In this document: positions 1-9,683 of the stretch, piece by piece | How positions within the stretch are numbered: position 1 is the stretch's first letter | How the letters are laid out: each line of letters opens with the position of its first letter | Notes under the pieces: model-generated | Told to the model about the DNA's origin: nothing | Seen by the model: the letters and a program-made list of their open reading frames with translations, nothing else | Database searches by the model: none | Translations under genes and position numbers: made by a program | NCBI GenBank assembly: GCA_900538885.1 | Contig: UQAI01000006.1 | Location: 1-41,303 of the forward strand | Direction of reading: 5' to 3' | DNA length: 41,303 nucleotides | From: an uncultured Mollicutes bacterium | GTDB taxonomy: Bacteria; Bacillota_I; Bacilli_A; ML615J-28; CAG-313

Positions 1-50
1 AATAAATAAAAAAGTATATCACTAGGTCATTAACCTATATGATATACTTT
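1..50 (-). terminator. Bidirectional intrinsic terminator closing the large surface-protein operon
   Basis: An 11-bp perfect stem (11-21 pairing with 40-50, arm AAAGTATATCA) is extended by five inner pairs after a small bulge. It is flanked by an A-rich tract on the left and a T-rich tract on the right, so it can end transcription from either side. It begins 18 bases past the stop of the 1741-residue lipoprotein gene and is the first convincing terminator after the promoter near 31.3 kb. Confidence 0.8.
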
Positions 51-67
51 ATTTTTTTAATTATTAA

Positions 68-3000
68 TTATTCAGTAACGATAGTACTCTTATTGAATTT
101 TACAATTAGATTACCTTTGTTATCAAATACTGAGAATTCTGGAGATGTTGCGGCTTTAGAAAGACTTTCTGCACCTGTAAATGTAACATTAGTATATACT
201 TTTGTTCCATATACAAAGATAACAAATTCAGTACTTGCAACACTATTATCAGAAACAGTAACAAAACGAGCATAGCCTTTACCTAAGTTATGAGACTTAG
301 ATTTTTCACCCATTGCTTTAGTTACACCACTAAAGAAGATATATTGGTCATTGCCAAGTTCTTCTTTATTTGTAGAATAGTTAACCGCAATAATTCCACT
401 TAGTTGATCGAAATGACCAAAACGATAATTGCCATTACTTAGTTTGATTTTGAAGTTACCTGTTTCTTCATTATAATCATAAATAGTACCAACTACATTG
501 CTTTCATTACTCTTAGTTTTACCATTTTCATCAACTTCAAATGTTTTATTATTAGTAATGTTAATATAAGTATCACTTGAACCATAAACTTCAAATCCAG
601 TGTATTTACCATACATTGCGACTGCAGCTTTCCACTTACAATAAATTGTAGTATTTTGTTCAATTGTTGTTGCAGTATATGGAGTAGCAAATTCAGAATC
701 TAAGTACCAGCCATCAAATACTAAGCCATTAGTAAATACAGGTTTAACAGGATTTACGGTATCACCAACACCATACTTAACATCAACTGTCTCTAAGCCG
801 TTGCCATAAACAACAGTTAGAATTGCAGCTTCATCCCATTTAGCATATAGTGTTAATGTTTCAGTTGGAGTATATGTAGCACCAACAGCTTGGGCAAATT
901 CTGCATCTAAATACCAACCTCTGAAAATGAATCCATCTATATCTGTTAAAGGAAGAGTAACTTGAATGTTCTTATTTAAAGTTTGGGCAGGAACTTCAGT
1001 TTTTCCAGCAGTATCAAAGGTAATTTCAACCATTGGTTTGTGAATTGTATATGTGTAATCAGTTACATTAAGTGTTACTTCATAATATGTATTTTCAACG
1101 TATGCATCAATTGTATATGTAGAACCTTCAGCAACATTATAAACACCTTTTACACCATTTAAAGTAATTGCGTCAACACCATTTAAGATAACAGTATTTT
1201 CACCATTTGTATATGTACCTTCATAACCATCTAGTTCTTGCATTGTTGTACCATCATAGCCAAATTTAGCAATTTGTGTACCATCATTTGCATAAACGTA
1301 TAATGTAGATGTAGTATAACAATCATCAGCAGCAACATCATTGTTGTTACCATCTTTAAATGAAACGTTCATAAATACTTGGTTCTTAAATACGAAGTAT
1401 GAATAAGTTGTACCATTATATGTGTATTGAATAGCTCTTGTCATACCAGCATTCCAGTATGAAGCTGTAAAGTCATTTTGTGTAGCTTTAGTATCAAATG
1501 GGTTAAGGAATATTACTTCGCCAAATGTTGCTTTATCACCAGATTTGTAAGTCATAACAATAACGCCAGTTGTAAGATCTATATAACCTTTATATGCGTT
1601 CTTACCAGAAAGTATTGTTAATGTGCCTTGTTCAGGATTATAGTCTTCAATAGACACATCTCCATCATTAAATGGATAGCCTGTAGAAGGAGCTTTTCCG
1701 TAAGGGTCAACTTTTAAGATTGCGACTGTTCTAGTATAAACAGAAGATGTAGAACCATTTTTATTAGTACCATAAAGTTCAACTGGTAAATAATCATTAT
1801 TATATGCAGGAGCAACTTCCCATTTAGCATAAATTGTTAAGTTATTTTCAATTACTGTACCACTAGTCCATACTGTACCTTCTTCAAATTCAGGACTTGT
1901 ATACCAACCAATGAACATATGTTTAGCGTATGTAGGCATACTAATTCTTACAACATCACCAACAGAATATCTAATTACTTTATTTTCTTCACCATTGTTA
2001 TAAACAATTGTTAAATCAGCAGGATTAGAATGTTTAGCATATAATGTTACAGCTTCAGTTGGAATAAATGTACTAGGAACTGCTTTTGTGAATGCTTGAT
2101 CAAAGAACCAACCATTAAATACATAATTTTCTTCAGTTGCATCTGGAAGACTTACTGCAACATTAATGTTAGCATTTATTGATGGAACATTTACATGGCC
2201 TTCACCTACAACAAATGTAATTTCAACTGTAGGTTTATTCATTACGCATTCAGTACCATTTAATGTTAATTGATAATATTCAGCTTTTTCATTTAGATAT
2301 ACATCAAAGCCATATGAAGCACCTTCAGCAGCAACAGTATAAGTACCAGTTTTACCATCATAAGTAATAACACCAGTACCGTCTAATACTACAGTTTCAC
2401 TACCACATGTATAAGTACCAAAATATTTATCTAGAGCTTTTGTTTTTGTATTTTTACGGAAAGATTCACCTAATGATGCAAGAGCAATAATAATTTCATT
2501 TGTTGTAGCATCTCTAACAACAACTGTTTTAGAGTCTTGAACTTTTTCTACTGCAAGAGCATTACCAGCAGTATCTGATACAGTAACGTTTGAATAAATT
2601 CTATCACCGTAAACTAGAATATCTTGAACACCTTTATTTGTAGTAAGAGTAACTAAACGAGCATAGTAACCAGTTAATGTTGAACCAGGTTTAGTACAAT
2701 TTAGTCCATAATGTGCATTAAAGATATTTGATTCTTGGGCTTTACTAAATAGATAGAAGTCAACACCAATTTCAGATTGTGAACTATAATGAGTTGCGAT
2801 AACACCAGCTTCTTCATCAAACCATAGACCATAAGTCTTAGTTGAACCGCTCTTTTGCCATGTAATCTTTTGAGTAGTTGAATCATAAGAAACAACTTTA
2901 CCAGTAAATTTACCAGTGATATTACCATCAGCATCAATATTTAAATCTGCTTTATTAGAATTATTATTACCAGATGTAGTACCCCAAATTTCATTACCTT

Positions 3001-5293
3001 TATATGAGCCATAATATGCTGGTAATTTTTCCCATTTAGCATAGATTGTTAAATTACTATCTTCTTCAGATACTTTGGCAGATTCTGATAAAGCATCATT
3101 GTATTCTGCATCTAAATACCAACCAACAAATCTCATTAATGTTGTTTCAACAACAGTGTATTTAGGAAGGGCATCACCAATGACATCACCAGCACCAAGG
3201 TATAATACAGTTGGATCACCATCAACTACACCAACAAGATTAACAACAACTTTTGCTTTCCATTTAGCATATAATGTTACATTCTTAGTTGGAACAAAGT
3301 TTTCTGCAACAGCTTGTGTAAATTCTGCATCATAGAACCAACCTTTAAATGCTTGTAATTCATTTGTCAATGTTGGAAGTGCATATGCAATATTCTTATT
3401 AACGCTTACTGTTTCAACAGTACCATAGTTACCACCATCAAGCGTAATTTCAACCATTGGTTTAACTACGACTACTTCTTTAGTTTCTTTATTTAAAGTA
3501 ACTTCATAATATACATCACCAGCATATAAATGAGCTGTAAATGTTTCACCTTCAACAAGGCTATAAGTTCCTTGAACACCATTATATGTAGCAGTACCAA
3601 AACCGCTAATTACAAGTGTATCAGAACCACTTACATAAGTTCCTTCAAATCCATCTACAACGACTTCTTTTTCACCATTGAATGCAAAGCCTTCAATTAA
3701 TTCACCCTTGCTATTTTTAACATATAAGTAAGGAGCATTATAACATGCATCTGCTTTTACTGCTTGTCCTGCAGCATCTTCAAATGTTACACCAAAGTAT
3801 ACAACACCTTTATAAATAAAGATTCTATATACAGTTTCACCATATGTGTATTCAATTGCCATTGCATTTTCCCAAGATGATGCTACAGCATTGTCTCCTG
3901 ATGCTTGAGTTTCAAATGGAGTTAATAATAATACATTATTAAAATTATTACGATATACACGAACAATTAATCCACTTGCAAAATCAACATACGCAACAAA
4001 CTTAGTTACATCATTGTAATCTAATGATAAATTACCATCTTCATCACTTACATAAGGCACTTGAGCATATTCTAGTAAACCAGTTTCAGGATTTACCATT
4101 GTTATCATATTTAAACCACGGAATGGGAAAGCTTTAGCTTCGCCTTCACCAACTTTATTAAGAGTAATAGTGGCTTTATTCCATGAATCAATTGGATAAA
4201 CTACACCGTTTTTAAAGCCTTCATTATCATCATCTGCATCAAACGCAAGATTTGAATAAGTTTTTCCATCATATGGAGCAACAAGTTTTTCTAAAACAAG
4301 TTTAACTTCACCATAAACTGAACTATAAACTTTACCACCAGCTGCGTTATAAGTAGGTTTTTCATCTTTAGTTAATGTCCATGTTTCTGCGTCAGTTAAT
4401 GCCTCAAGAATAGCTGTTTCTTCTTCACCACAATGGCATTTTCTAACTGCCATACCAGTTGTACTTTCTGTAGGTTCTTCAGTAATTACCCAGCTACCAA
4501 AAGTATGTCCTGTTGCTTCTAAAACAAGTTTAACTTCACCATAAACTGATGTAAATACTTTTTCACCAGCTACAGTACAAGTAGCAGAAACTTCTGATTT
4601 AACAGTCCAAACAGTAGTATCTGTTAATACTGGAAGAGTAACTGTTTCTTCTTCACCACAGTGACATTTTCTAACAGCTTCACCTTCAGTTGTTAGGTTT
4701 GGTTCTGTAACAATTGTCCAATCACCAAAAGTATGCCCTGTCGCAGGTAAAGTTTCAACTTCCACTTCGCCATACACAGATGTATATGTGTCATAACCAG
4801 CTTCTAAACAAGTTGGAGCAGTTGAACTAGTTAATGACCATACAGTTTCATCATTTAATGTAGGAAGAACAACTCCTTCACTTTCACCATAGATACAATT
4901 TCTAACAGCAGCACCTTCAGTTGTTAGTGTTGGTTTAACTGTAATTTCCCATTCACTATATTGATGTTCTACTTTTTCTAAATTAATTGTAACGGTTCCA
5001 TATATTGAAGTATATGTTGCGCTACCTTCAGTTGAGCATGTAGGATCAACTCTTAATTCTGTATTTTCACTCCATACAGAGGAGTCTGATAATTTCGCGA
5101 TAGCAACTTTTAATTCTCTACCACATTCACAAACTTTTACAACTTCTCCTTTTTCGGTCAAGGTTGGTTCAACTGTAATTTCCCAAGAACCATATTTATG
5201 AACATGAGTGCCTGATTCATTTGTACAAGATACAGTAGAAATCATTAGTAGAAAAGCAGCAACTATCACAAATAATAATTTACTACGCTTCAT
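68..5293 (-). CDS. Giant repeat lipoprotein (Cys-containing tandem repeats plus InlB-type repeats)
   Basis: A 1741-residue exported lipoprotein of unknown ligand. The signal peptide ends in a lipobox with Cys23 (STVSC). Four tandem repeats of about 77 residues follow (roughly 30-109, 110-186, 187-262, 263-338), each with an HxxxxW start and, in most copies, a CxCG-like motif. The rest is a superstructure of about 400-residue units at roughly 340-755, 759-1159 and 1160-1556, plus a partial fourth at 1557-1741. Each full unit has a beta-rich part, a GTYxxGxxxxxxxGxG motif and two InlB/Listeria-Bacteroides-type repeats (GWYxDxEF...LYAKW). Such repeats are known from adhesins and surface proteins. 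The start has AAGGAG eight bases upstream. It is the last gene of the operon, 53 bases after its neighbour. Binding to host or polymeric substrate is inference. Confidence 0.85.
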   Translation of the reverse strand: MKRSKLLFVIVAAFLLMISTVSCTNESGTHVHKYGSWEITVEPTLTEKGEVVKVCECGRELKVAIAKLSDSSVWSENTELRVDPTCSTEGSATYTSIYGTVTINLEKVEHQYSEWEITVKPTLTTEGAAVRNCIYGESEGVVLPTLNDETVWSLTSSTAPTCLEAGYDTYTSVYGEVEVETLPATGHTFGDWTIVTEPNLTTEGEAVRKCHCGEEETVTLPVLTDTTVWTVKSEVSATCTVAGEKVFTSVYGEVKLVLEATGHTFGSWVITEEPTESTTGMAVRKCHCGEEETAILEALTDAETWTLTKDEKPTYNAAGGKVYSSVYGEVKLVLEKLVAPYDGKTYSNLAFDADDDNEGFKNGVVYPIDSWNKATITLNKVGEGEAKAFPFRGLNMITMVNPETGLLEYAQVPYVSDEDGNLSLDYNDVTKFVAYVDFASGLIVRVYRNNFNNVLLLTPFETQASGDNAVASSWENAMAIEYTYGETVYRIFIYKGVVYFGVTFEDAAGQAVKADACYNAPYLYVKNSKGELIEGFAFNGEKEVVVDGFEGTYVSGSDTLVISGFGTATYNGVQGTYSLVEGETFTAHLYAGDVYYEVTLNKETKEVVVVKPMVEITLDGGNYGTVETVSVNKNIAYALPTLTNELQAFKGWFYDAEFTQAVAENFVPTKNVTLYAKWKAKVVVNLVGVVDGDPTVLYLGAGDVIGDALPKYTVVETTLMRFVGWYLDAEYNDALSESAKVSEEDSNLTIYAKWEKLPAYYGSYKGNEIWGTTSGNNNSNKADLNIDADGNITGKFTGKVVSYDSTTQKITWQKSGSTKTYGLWFDEEAGVIATHYSSQSEIGVDFYLFSKAQESNIFNAHYGLNCTKPGSTLTGYYARLVTLTTNKGVQDILVYGDRIYSNVTVSDTAGNALAVEKVQDSKTVVVRDATTNEIIIALASLGESFRKNTKTKALDKYFGTYTCGSETVVLDGTGVITYDGKTGTYTVAAEGASYGFDVYLNEKAEYYQLTLNGTECVMNKPTVEITFVVGEGHVNVPSINANINVAVSLPDATEENYVFNGWFFDQAFTKAVPSTFIPTEAVTLYAKHSNPADLTIVYNNGEENKVIRYSVGDVVRISMPTYAKHMFIGWYTSPEFEEGTVWTSGTVIENNLTIYAKWEVAPAYNNDYLPVELYGTNKNGSTSSVYTRTVAILKVDPYGKAPSTGYPFNDGDVSIEDYNPEQGTLTILSGKNAYKGYIDLTTGVIVMTYKSGDKATFGEVIFLNPFDTKATQNDFTASYWNAGMTRAIQYTYNGTTYSYFVFKNQVFMNVSFKDGNNNDVAADDCYTTSTLYVYANDGTQIAKFGYDGTTMQELDGYEGTYTNGENTVILNGVDAITLNGVKGVYNVAEGSTYTIDAYVENTYYEVTLNVTDYTYTIHKPMVEITFDTAGKTEVPAQTLNKNIQVTLPLTDIDGFIFRGWYLDAEFAQAVGATYTPTETLTLYAKWDEAAILTVVYGNGLETVDVKYGVGDTVNPVKPVFTNGLVFDGWYLDSEFATPYTATTIEQNTTIYCKWKAAVAMYGKYTGFEVYGSSDTYINITNNKTFEVDENGKTKSNESNVVGTIYDYNEETGNFKIKLSNGNYRFGHFDQLSGIIAVNYSTNKEELGNDQYIFFSGVTKAMGEKSKSHNLGKGYARFVTVSDNSVASTEFVIFVYGTKVYTNVTFTGAESLSKAATSPEFSVFDNKGNLIVKFNKSTIVTE
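71..4279 (-). repeat. Three full and one partial unit of about 1.2 kb encoding a beta module plus two InlB-type repeats
   Basis: The protein pattern recurs every 400 residues or so: a YTYxxxxYxxFVxKxxVxxNVxF-like stretch, then a GTYxxGxxxVxLxGxGxxTxxG segment, then two GWYxDxEF...TLYAKW repeats. In the fourth copy the protein stops just after the 'NVTFTG...GNLIVKF' part, before the GTY motif and the InlB repeats. Units have diverged at the DNA level, so the duplication is older than that of the N-terminal repeats. Confidence 0.75.
4280..5206 (-). repeat. Four tandem repeats of about 230 bp coding for Cys-containing modules
   Basis: The repeats encode four copies of a module of about 77 residues with HxxxxWxxTxxPT, a CxCG-like pair (degenerate in copy 2) and a closing YxSxYGEV segment. 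Copies 3 and 4 remain very similar at the DNA level: a 33-bp stretch at 4289-4321 recurs at 4517-4549, and an identical 19-base stretch starts at 4414 and at 4642. Both pairs are exactly 228 bp (76 codons) apart. This points to fairly recent duplication, and the copies could recombine. Confidence 0.8.
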
Positions 5294-5346
5294 ATTTTTC
5301 TCCTTTTTTCTTTTTATATTTATTACATAGTTTCCTATGAAATAAC

Positions 5347-8300
5347 CTAGTTTAATTCAAAAATAGTGTTAACTGCAAAATATCCATGTGATGAAGGATC
5401 AACAGATGTTTGAATTAGTACTATTTCATTAACATTTATAATGTTAGTTATTTCAAAAATAATAGTTTCGCCATTCACTTTTATTGTAAGTTCATTACCA
5501 GTTATACTATATGTTCCATTTATTCCTTTTTTACTGCCAAAGGTTGGATCATATATATCTTCTGAGCAGCTTTCACTTCCACCATCATGGTCATCTGATG
5601 TTGAAACTACTGTTACAACTCCATTTTTACCAAAGATAAATTTTGTTTCAGCTGTATAGAATAAACCACTACAAATAAATGAATAACTAGCTGTAAATGT
5701 TTTACCACTAACTAAACTATTGTCGATGGCAATATTTAATTTTTCATATGTATAAGTTTTATTATTTAAACGATATACTTTAGCATCTAAGCCAATAATA
5801 ACTGTTATAATATCATTAGTTAGAGTGTAAGTTCCCGCCATACTTCCTACTTTGATTCCGCCAAATCCATCAACTTCTATATCAGAACTGCCTTCAAGAG
5901 TGTAAGTTCCGCGATATTCATCAGCAAGAACTAATCCAGATTTAACGTTATTCCAATTTATAATTTTTACAAAATATTCTTCATTTCCTTTAGTTACTTT
6001 TGTAATTGTTTCACTTATCATTTCCACATCTACAATTTTCCCAATAGTTGAGGTGCTATCAGCAAGAATATATGTGTAAGCACCACTTACTATAATTCTT
6101 CTTAAAACAAACTTGTCAGTACCTGATACACTAGATTCACCTAAAGTGAAGTAATCAGTAAAGGAAATTGCACCACCACAAGTAACTAGGATAATTCCGT
6201 TTTGAATCATTCTACCAGTAACTGTGACTTTACCTCTTTCTTCATTGTTTGCTTTAATAACAAAGCTATAATCATCATTAATAGTAATATTACCATTAAA
6301 AATAATATTTGAACAAGTAAGAACTACTCGGCCATATTTATCAATTGATAATGTATTAGCATCAAAAATGACACCACTATCATATATACCAACAATTGGA
6401 TTATTTTTATATACAGCATCAATTATTTCACATGCATAGTAAGAAACAACATCAACACCATTAACTGGTATTGTAATTGTAAATTGATAGAAACCAGCTT
6501 TACTAAATTTAATTTTTGAAACATCAATGCATTTGATTTTTTCAGCATCACTTAAGATTCCATCTTTAGTAATAATTTCAATATTACTTAATAATTCAGT
6601 ACGAGCAATGCTATCGGCATCAGCACCAACAACATATGATTTAATACGTACAATCGCACCATCTAAAATTTCAACATTTTCAAATGATTCGCCATTAGCT
6701 TGACCATTCATAAATGACTTAGCTGTTAAAACATTTTTGAAGGTATCAAGATAGAAAGTTGATTCGCTTTCATATGTAAATGTTGGATTAGTATTAATGT
6801 AAGTAATCTTAACATCACTATTTTTAACTTGGTATTTAAACTGAGTTGTGTAATAACTCTTAGTGTTAAAGTTTACAACACCAGTTCCATAACCATCAAA
6901 GAAAATGTATGTATTTTCATTTTCATATTTACCAAAAAGTTGAGTTTTTTCTTCTACTTCAAATGTTTTATTATTAACATTTAAAATAAATTTATATGAA
7001 TAAATGCTATCTTCATATTCATATAAGAAAACTGTGTCAGTAGCATAATCAATGCCGCCATTTTTTAAATTACTTACTTCATTAGTGTTTAATGTAAATA
7101 CTTTTGTACCATTAACAACAAGAGTAAATCCTTCATATTGTGATACAAGAAGTGTAGCATTTTCACCATCTACTAGACCAGTGAAAGTCATATTGGCATA
7201 TTTTTTTTCACTGCTTGTTTTTGTAGTTTTACCTATTTTTTTGTCTTGCATTATAAATTGGTAAGTTTCACCTTTTAAAGTTACACTACCAATTACCGCA
7301 GGAGCGTCATCAGTTTGTATTTCAAAATTGTAATCACTAGGTATTGTTGCTTCGCCCCAGGTTAGAGTGTAAACAGTATCAGCACTAGTTTTGTCAATTA
7401 AATGAGTTTTTAAAGCATACCACATTTCAACTGATGTTTCTTTATTTTTTATTTTGAATAAGTCTATTGAATATCCTGTTGTAGTGTTGCTTAAAACATA
7501 TTCACTACCAGAGTTAATCATATAGTATTTACCAATTTGATACATATCAGAACTAAAGTAAATAATTGAACGACGAGAGTCGCTATATGTTAACTTACTT
7601 GAGTTATCAGGTTCAATAACAATAATTCCATCGATATAATGGAAATAATGTAAATTTGTTCCCGTTTTAACAGTAAATTCTGTAGGGCTAGCCGCATCAA
7701 CGATTTCGCCTTCTAAGCTATTAAAAATAACTTTATAGTCATCAGTAATTTTTAAGTTCTTTAATTTGTATACAGGATTGTATACTACATCATCATCAGG
7801 AGTAGTACCATCACCATATCCTTCGCCACTACCATCATCCGATGTATCCGCATAAGCAATGGTAGTTTGTCTAGTTTGATATTCTCCAAGTAAAGTATCA
7901 TCTAAAACGACAACTCTAGAAGTTTTGATAATACCCTTATAATTTAATTCAATTTCATAAACGCCAGGAACAAATGAATCAACTTTTCCTGAAACTAAAT
8001 CATTTGTGACTTCTACATTTTTATCATTTTCAACAATTGTAAATAAATTTTTAGTATAAATTGTTTGACCTTTAAAGATCACTTTATTTGTACTTGTAAT
8101 TTCAACATTAGCTTTAATTGTTACAGTAAATTCAACATAAATAGGATCATTATCAATACCATTAACATACAACGCTACTTTAACATCTTGAGGACCAACT
8201 TTATTAAAATCAATCTCATCAGAAAGTACTTCCGCATAACATGTAATAATATCAACATAATCTTTGATTGTTGTTAAAGTTTGATTACGATTATTAATTT

Positions 8301-9663
8301 TTAAATTAATATTATCAAAGGGATCATATTCAGTAGTACCTGTCTCAAGTTCAACAGTTTTTGAATTTAATTTAACATCATATGTGTTTTCAACAACTAC
8401 ATAAGTAATTGTTTTTTCAACATATGTAAACTTAACACCTTGAATTCCTAACTCTTTATCATTAAATGGAATGGTTAGTTTAACAGTATAAACACCAGGA
8501 GTGTTAAAATCAACATCACTATATTCTAAATATTTATCAGAAATATTATTAAATACTACACCATTAATTACAATTACAAAATCATTAATAAAAGCATATG
8601 TATTTTTATTTGTGCCTTTTGTAATGGTAATTGTATCACTTTTTGCATAATTAATAATCACACCACGTCTTACTTCTACATTTGAAGTAGCAGTATGGCC
8701 TTCATAATTTAAAGTTATTGTATTAACACCAATAATGGAGTAATCAATGTTTCCAGTAATCATATCAAGGGTTACAGGAATAACTTGATTGCCTTTTTTT
8801 ATCTCGAATAGTTTTGTAAGATCAACATATTCACCATTTGGATAAACTATTATGTTCTTAGAACTAATTGTTATTTCTTCTTCTTCAACAATTCTAATTT
8901 GAACTGTTTTGGTAAGATGAATATTATATAAAGTATAATCAAAAATAACATCATAAGTATTACCAACGGTAGGGCTATTTAAACTTGTTACATCAAGCAT
9001 TTCATTTGTTACTTTTTCAGCCTTATAATCAACGTATAAGCTAAATAATTTAGTATAATCAAAATTTTGAATTTGACTAATTGTTAGTTCAAGTACTAAA
9101 TATGAAGGTACAACTTCGGCTTCGTGCGTTTCAATAACATGAACTGTTAAAGTTTTACTCACATTTTTAAATGTAACTATAAATGTATAAGTTCCAGTAA
9201 CATCTTTGACATTATTTTCAATCATATCCTCAGTAATAGGAACACTAACACCATCAATTGTTGTAGTAAATAAAGAAAGGAAATCATAATCTTTTACTTG
9301 TAATTGATTAATGGTTATTTCCTCAACCTTTAATAATACATCATATACAGTTTCTTTAACATTAACTGTAACTGTTGCTTTTTTCTTTTCATATGTACAA
9401 GTAATTTTATAACTACCTGCAGTTTCTTTTAAACTACTTAAATCAAGGTATTCATCTAACACTTCAATAGTAGTTTCATCTGATTTTATTTCGAATAGGG
9501 TTTTATAATCATATGTATTAACTTCCGTATCTTTTAATTCAATTGTATCTTTTAAAGCTTTAACGGAAACTTTAGGTGATCCAGAGGAGTTACCCCCTAG
9601 ATCACAACTTGCTAATGTAAAGAGTACTACTAAAACAAGAAATATGTATTTTAATTTTCTCAT
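5347..9663 (-). CDS. Large lipoprotein with about seven Ig-like domains
   Basis: A 1438-residue exported protein of unknown function. The chosen ATG has AAGGAG ten bases upstream. An in-frame ATG 21 bases earlier places that AAGGAG inside the coding region and is less likely. The signal peptide ends at lipobox LASC (Cys20). Residues about 34-590 hold seven repeats of 70-90 residues with a YDYxxLFxI...GxYxIxxxY pattern, typical of bacterial Ig-like cell-surface domains. A Gly/Asp-rich linker follows near 607-625. The C-terminal half is beta-rich and has segments resembling its downstream neighbour (NMTFTG... and GTY...DGFG...GTY), which suggests a shared module. It lies between the 860-residue lipoprotein (20-base gap) and the 1741-residue one (53 bases). 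A structural or ligand-binding surface role is inferred. Confidence 0.8.
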   Translation of the reverse strand: MRKLKYIFLVLVVLFTLASCDLGGNSSGSPKVSVKALKDTIELKDTEVNTYDYKTLFEIKSDETTIEVLDEYLDLSSLKETAGSYKITCTYEKKKATVTVNVKETVYDVLLKVEEITINQLQVKDYDFLSLFTTTIDGVSVPITEDMIENNVKDVTGTYTFIVTFKNVSKTLTVHVIETHEAEVVPSYLVLELTISQIQNFDYTKLFSLYVDYKAEKVTNEMLDVTSLNSPTVGNTYDVIFDYTLYNIHLTKTVQIRIVEEEEITISSKNIIVYPNGEYVDLTKLFEIKKGNQVIPVTLDMITGNIDYSIIGVNTITLNYEGHTATSNVEVRRGVIINYAKSDTITITKGTNKNTYAFINDFVIVINGVVFNNISDKYLEYSDVDFNTPGVYTVKLTIPFNDKELGIQGVKFTYVEKTITYVVVENTYDVKLNSKTVELETGTTEYDPFDNINLKINNRNQTLTTIKDYVDIITCYAEVLSDEIDFNKVGPQDVKVALYVNGIDNDPIYVEFTVTIKANVEITSTNKVIFKGQTIYTKNLFTIVENDKNVEVTNDLVSGKVDSFVPGVYEIELNYKGIIKTSRVVVLDDTLLGEYQTRQTTIAYADTSDDGSGEGYGDGTTPDDDVVYNPVYKLKNLKITDDYKVIFNSLEGEIVDAASPTEFTVKTGTNLHYFHYIDGIIVIEPDNSSKLTYSDSRRSIIYFSSDMYQIGKYYMINSGSEYVLSNTTTGYSIDLFKIKNKETSVEMWYALKTHLIDKTSADTVYTLTWGEATIPSDYNFEIQTDDAPAVIGSVTLKGETYQFIMQDKKIGKTTKTSSEKKYANMTFTGLVDGENATLLVSQYEGFTLVVNGTKVFTLNTNEVSNLKNGGIDYATDTVFLYEYEDSIYSYKFILNVNNKTFEVEEKTQLFGKYENENTYIFFDGYGTGVVNFNTKSYYTTQFKYQVKNSDVKITYINTNPTFTYESESTFYLDTFKNVLTAKSFMNGQANGESFENVEILDGAIVRIKSYVVGADADSIARTELLSNIEIITKDGILSDAEKIKCIDVSKIKFSKAGFYQFTITIPVNGVDVVSYYACEIIDAVYKNNPIVGIYDSGVIFDANTLSIDKYGRVVLTCSNIIFNGNITINDDYSFVIKANNEERGKVTVTGRMIQNGIILVTCGGAISFTDYFTLGESSVSGTDKFVLRRIIVSGAYTYILADSTSTIGKIVDVEMISETITKVTKGNEEYFVKIINWNNVKSGLVLADEYRGTYTLEGSSDIEVDGFGGIKVGSMAGTYTLTNDIITVIIGLDAKVYRLNNKTYTYEKLNIAIDNSLVSGKTFTASYSFICSGLFYTAETKFIFGKNGVVTVVSTSDDHDGGSESCSEDIYDPTFGSKKGINGTYSITGNELTIKVNGETIIFEITNIINVNEIVLIQTSVDPSSHGYFAVNTIFELN

Positions 9664-9683
9664 TCTATCACATCTCCTTAACA

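Noticed and set aside
5326..5339. CATAG-GAAA-CTATG hairpin in the 53-base gap between the two largest lipoprotein genes
   Set aside because: The 5-bp stem with GNRA loop has no T tract, so it does not terminate; it is too short to assign a role.
5313..5341. Possible internal promoter (TTCATA-17-TATAAA on the minus strand) before the 1741-residue lipoprotein gene
   Set aside because: Weak -35 and an AT-rich context; such matches are expected by chance. It is kept only as an alternative to a single long transcript.
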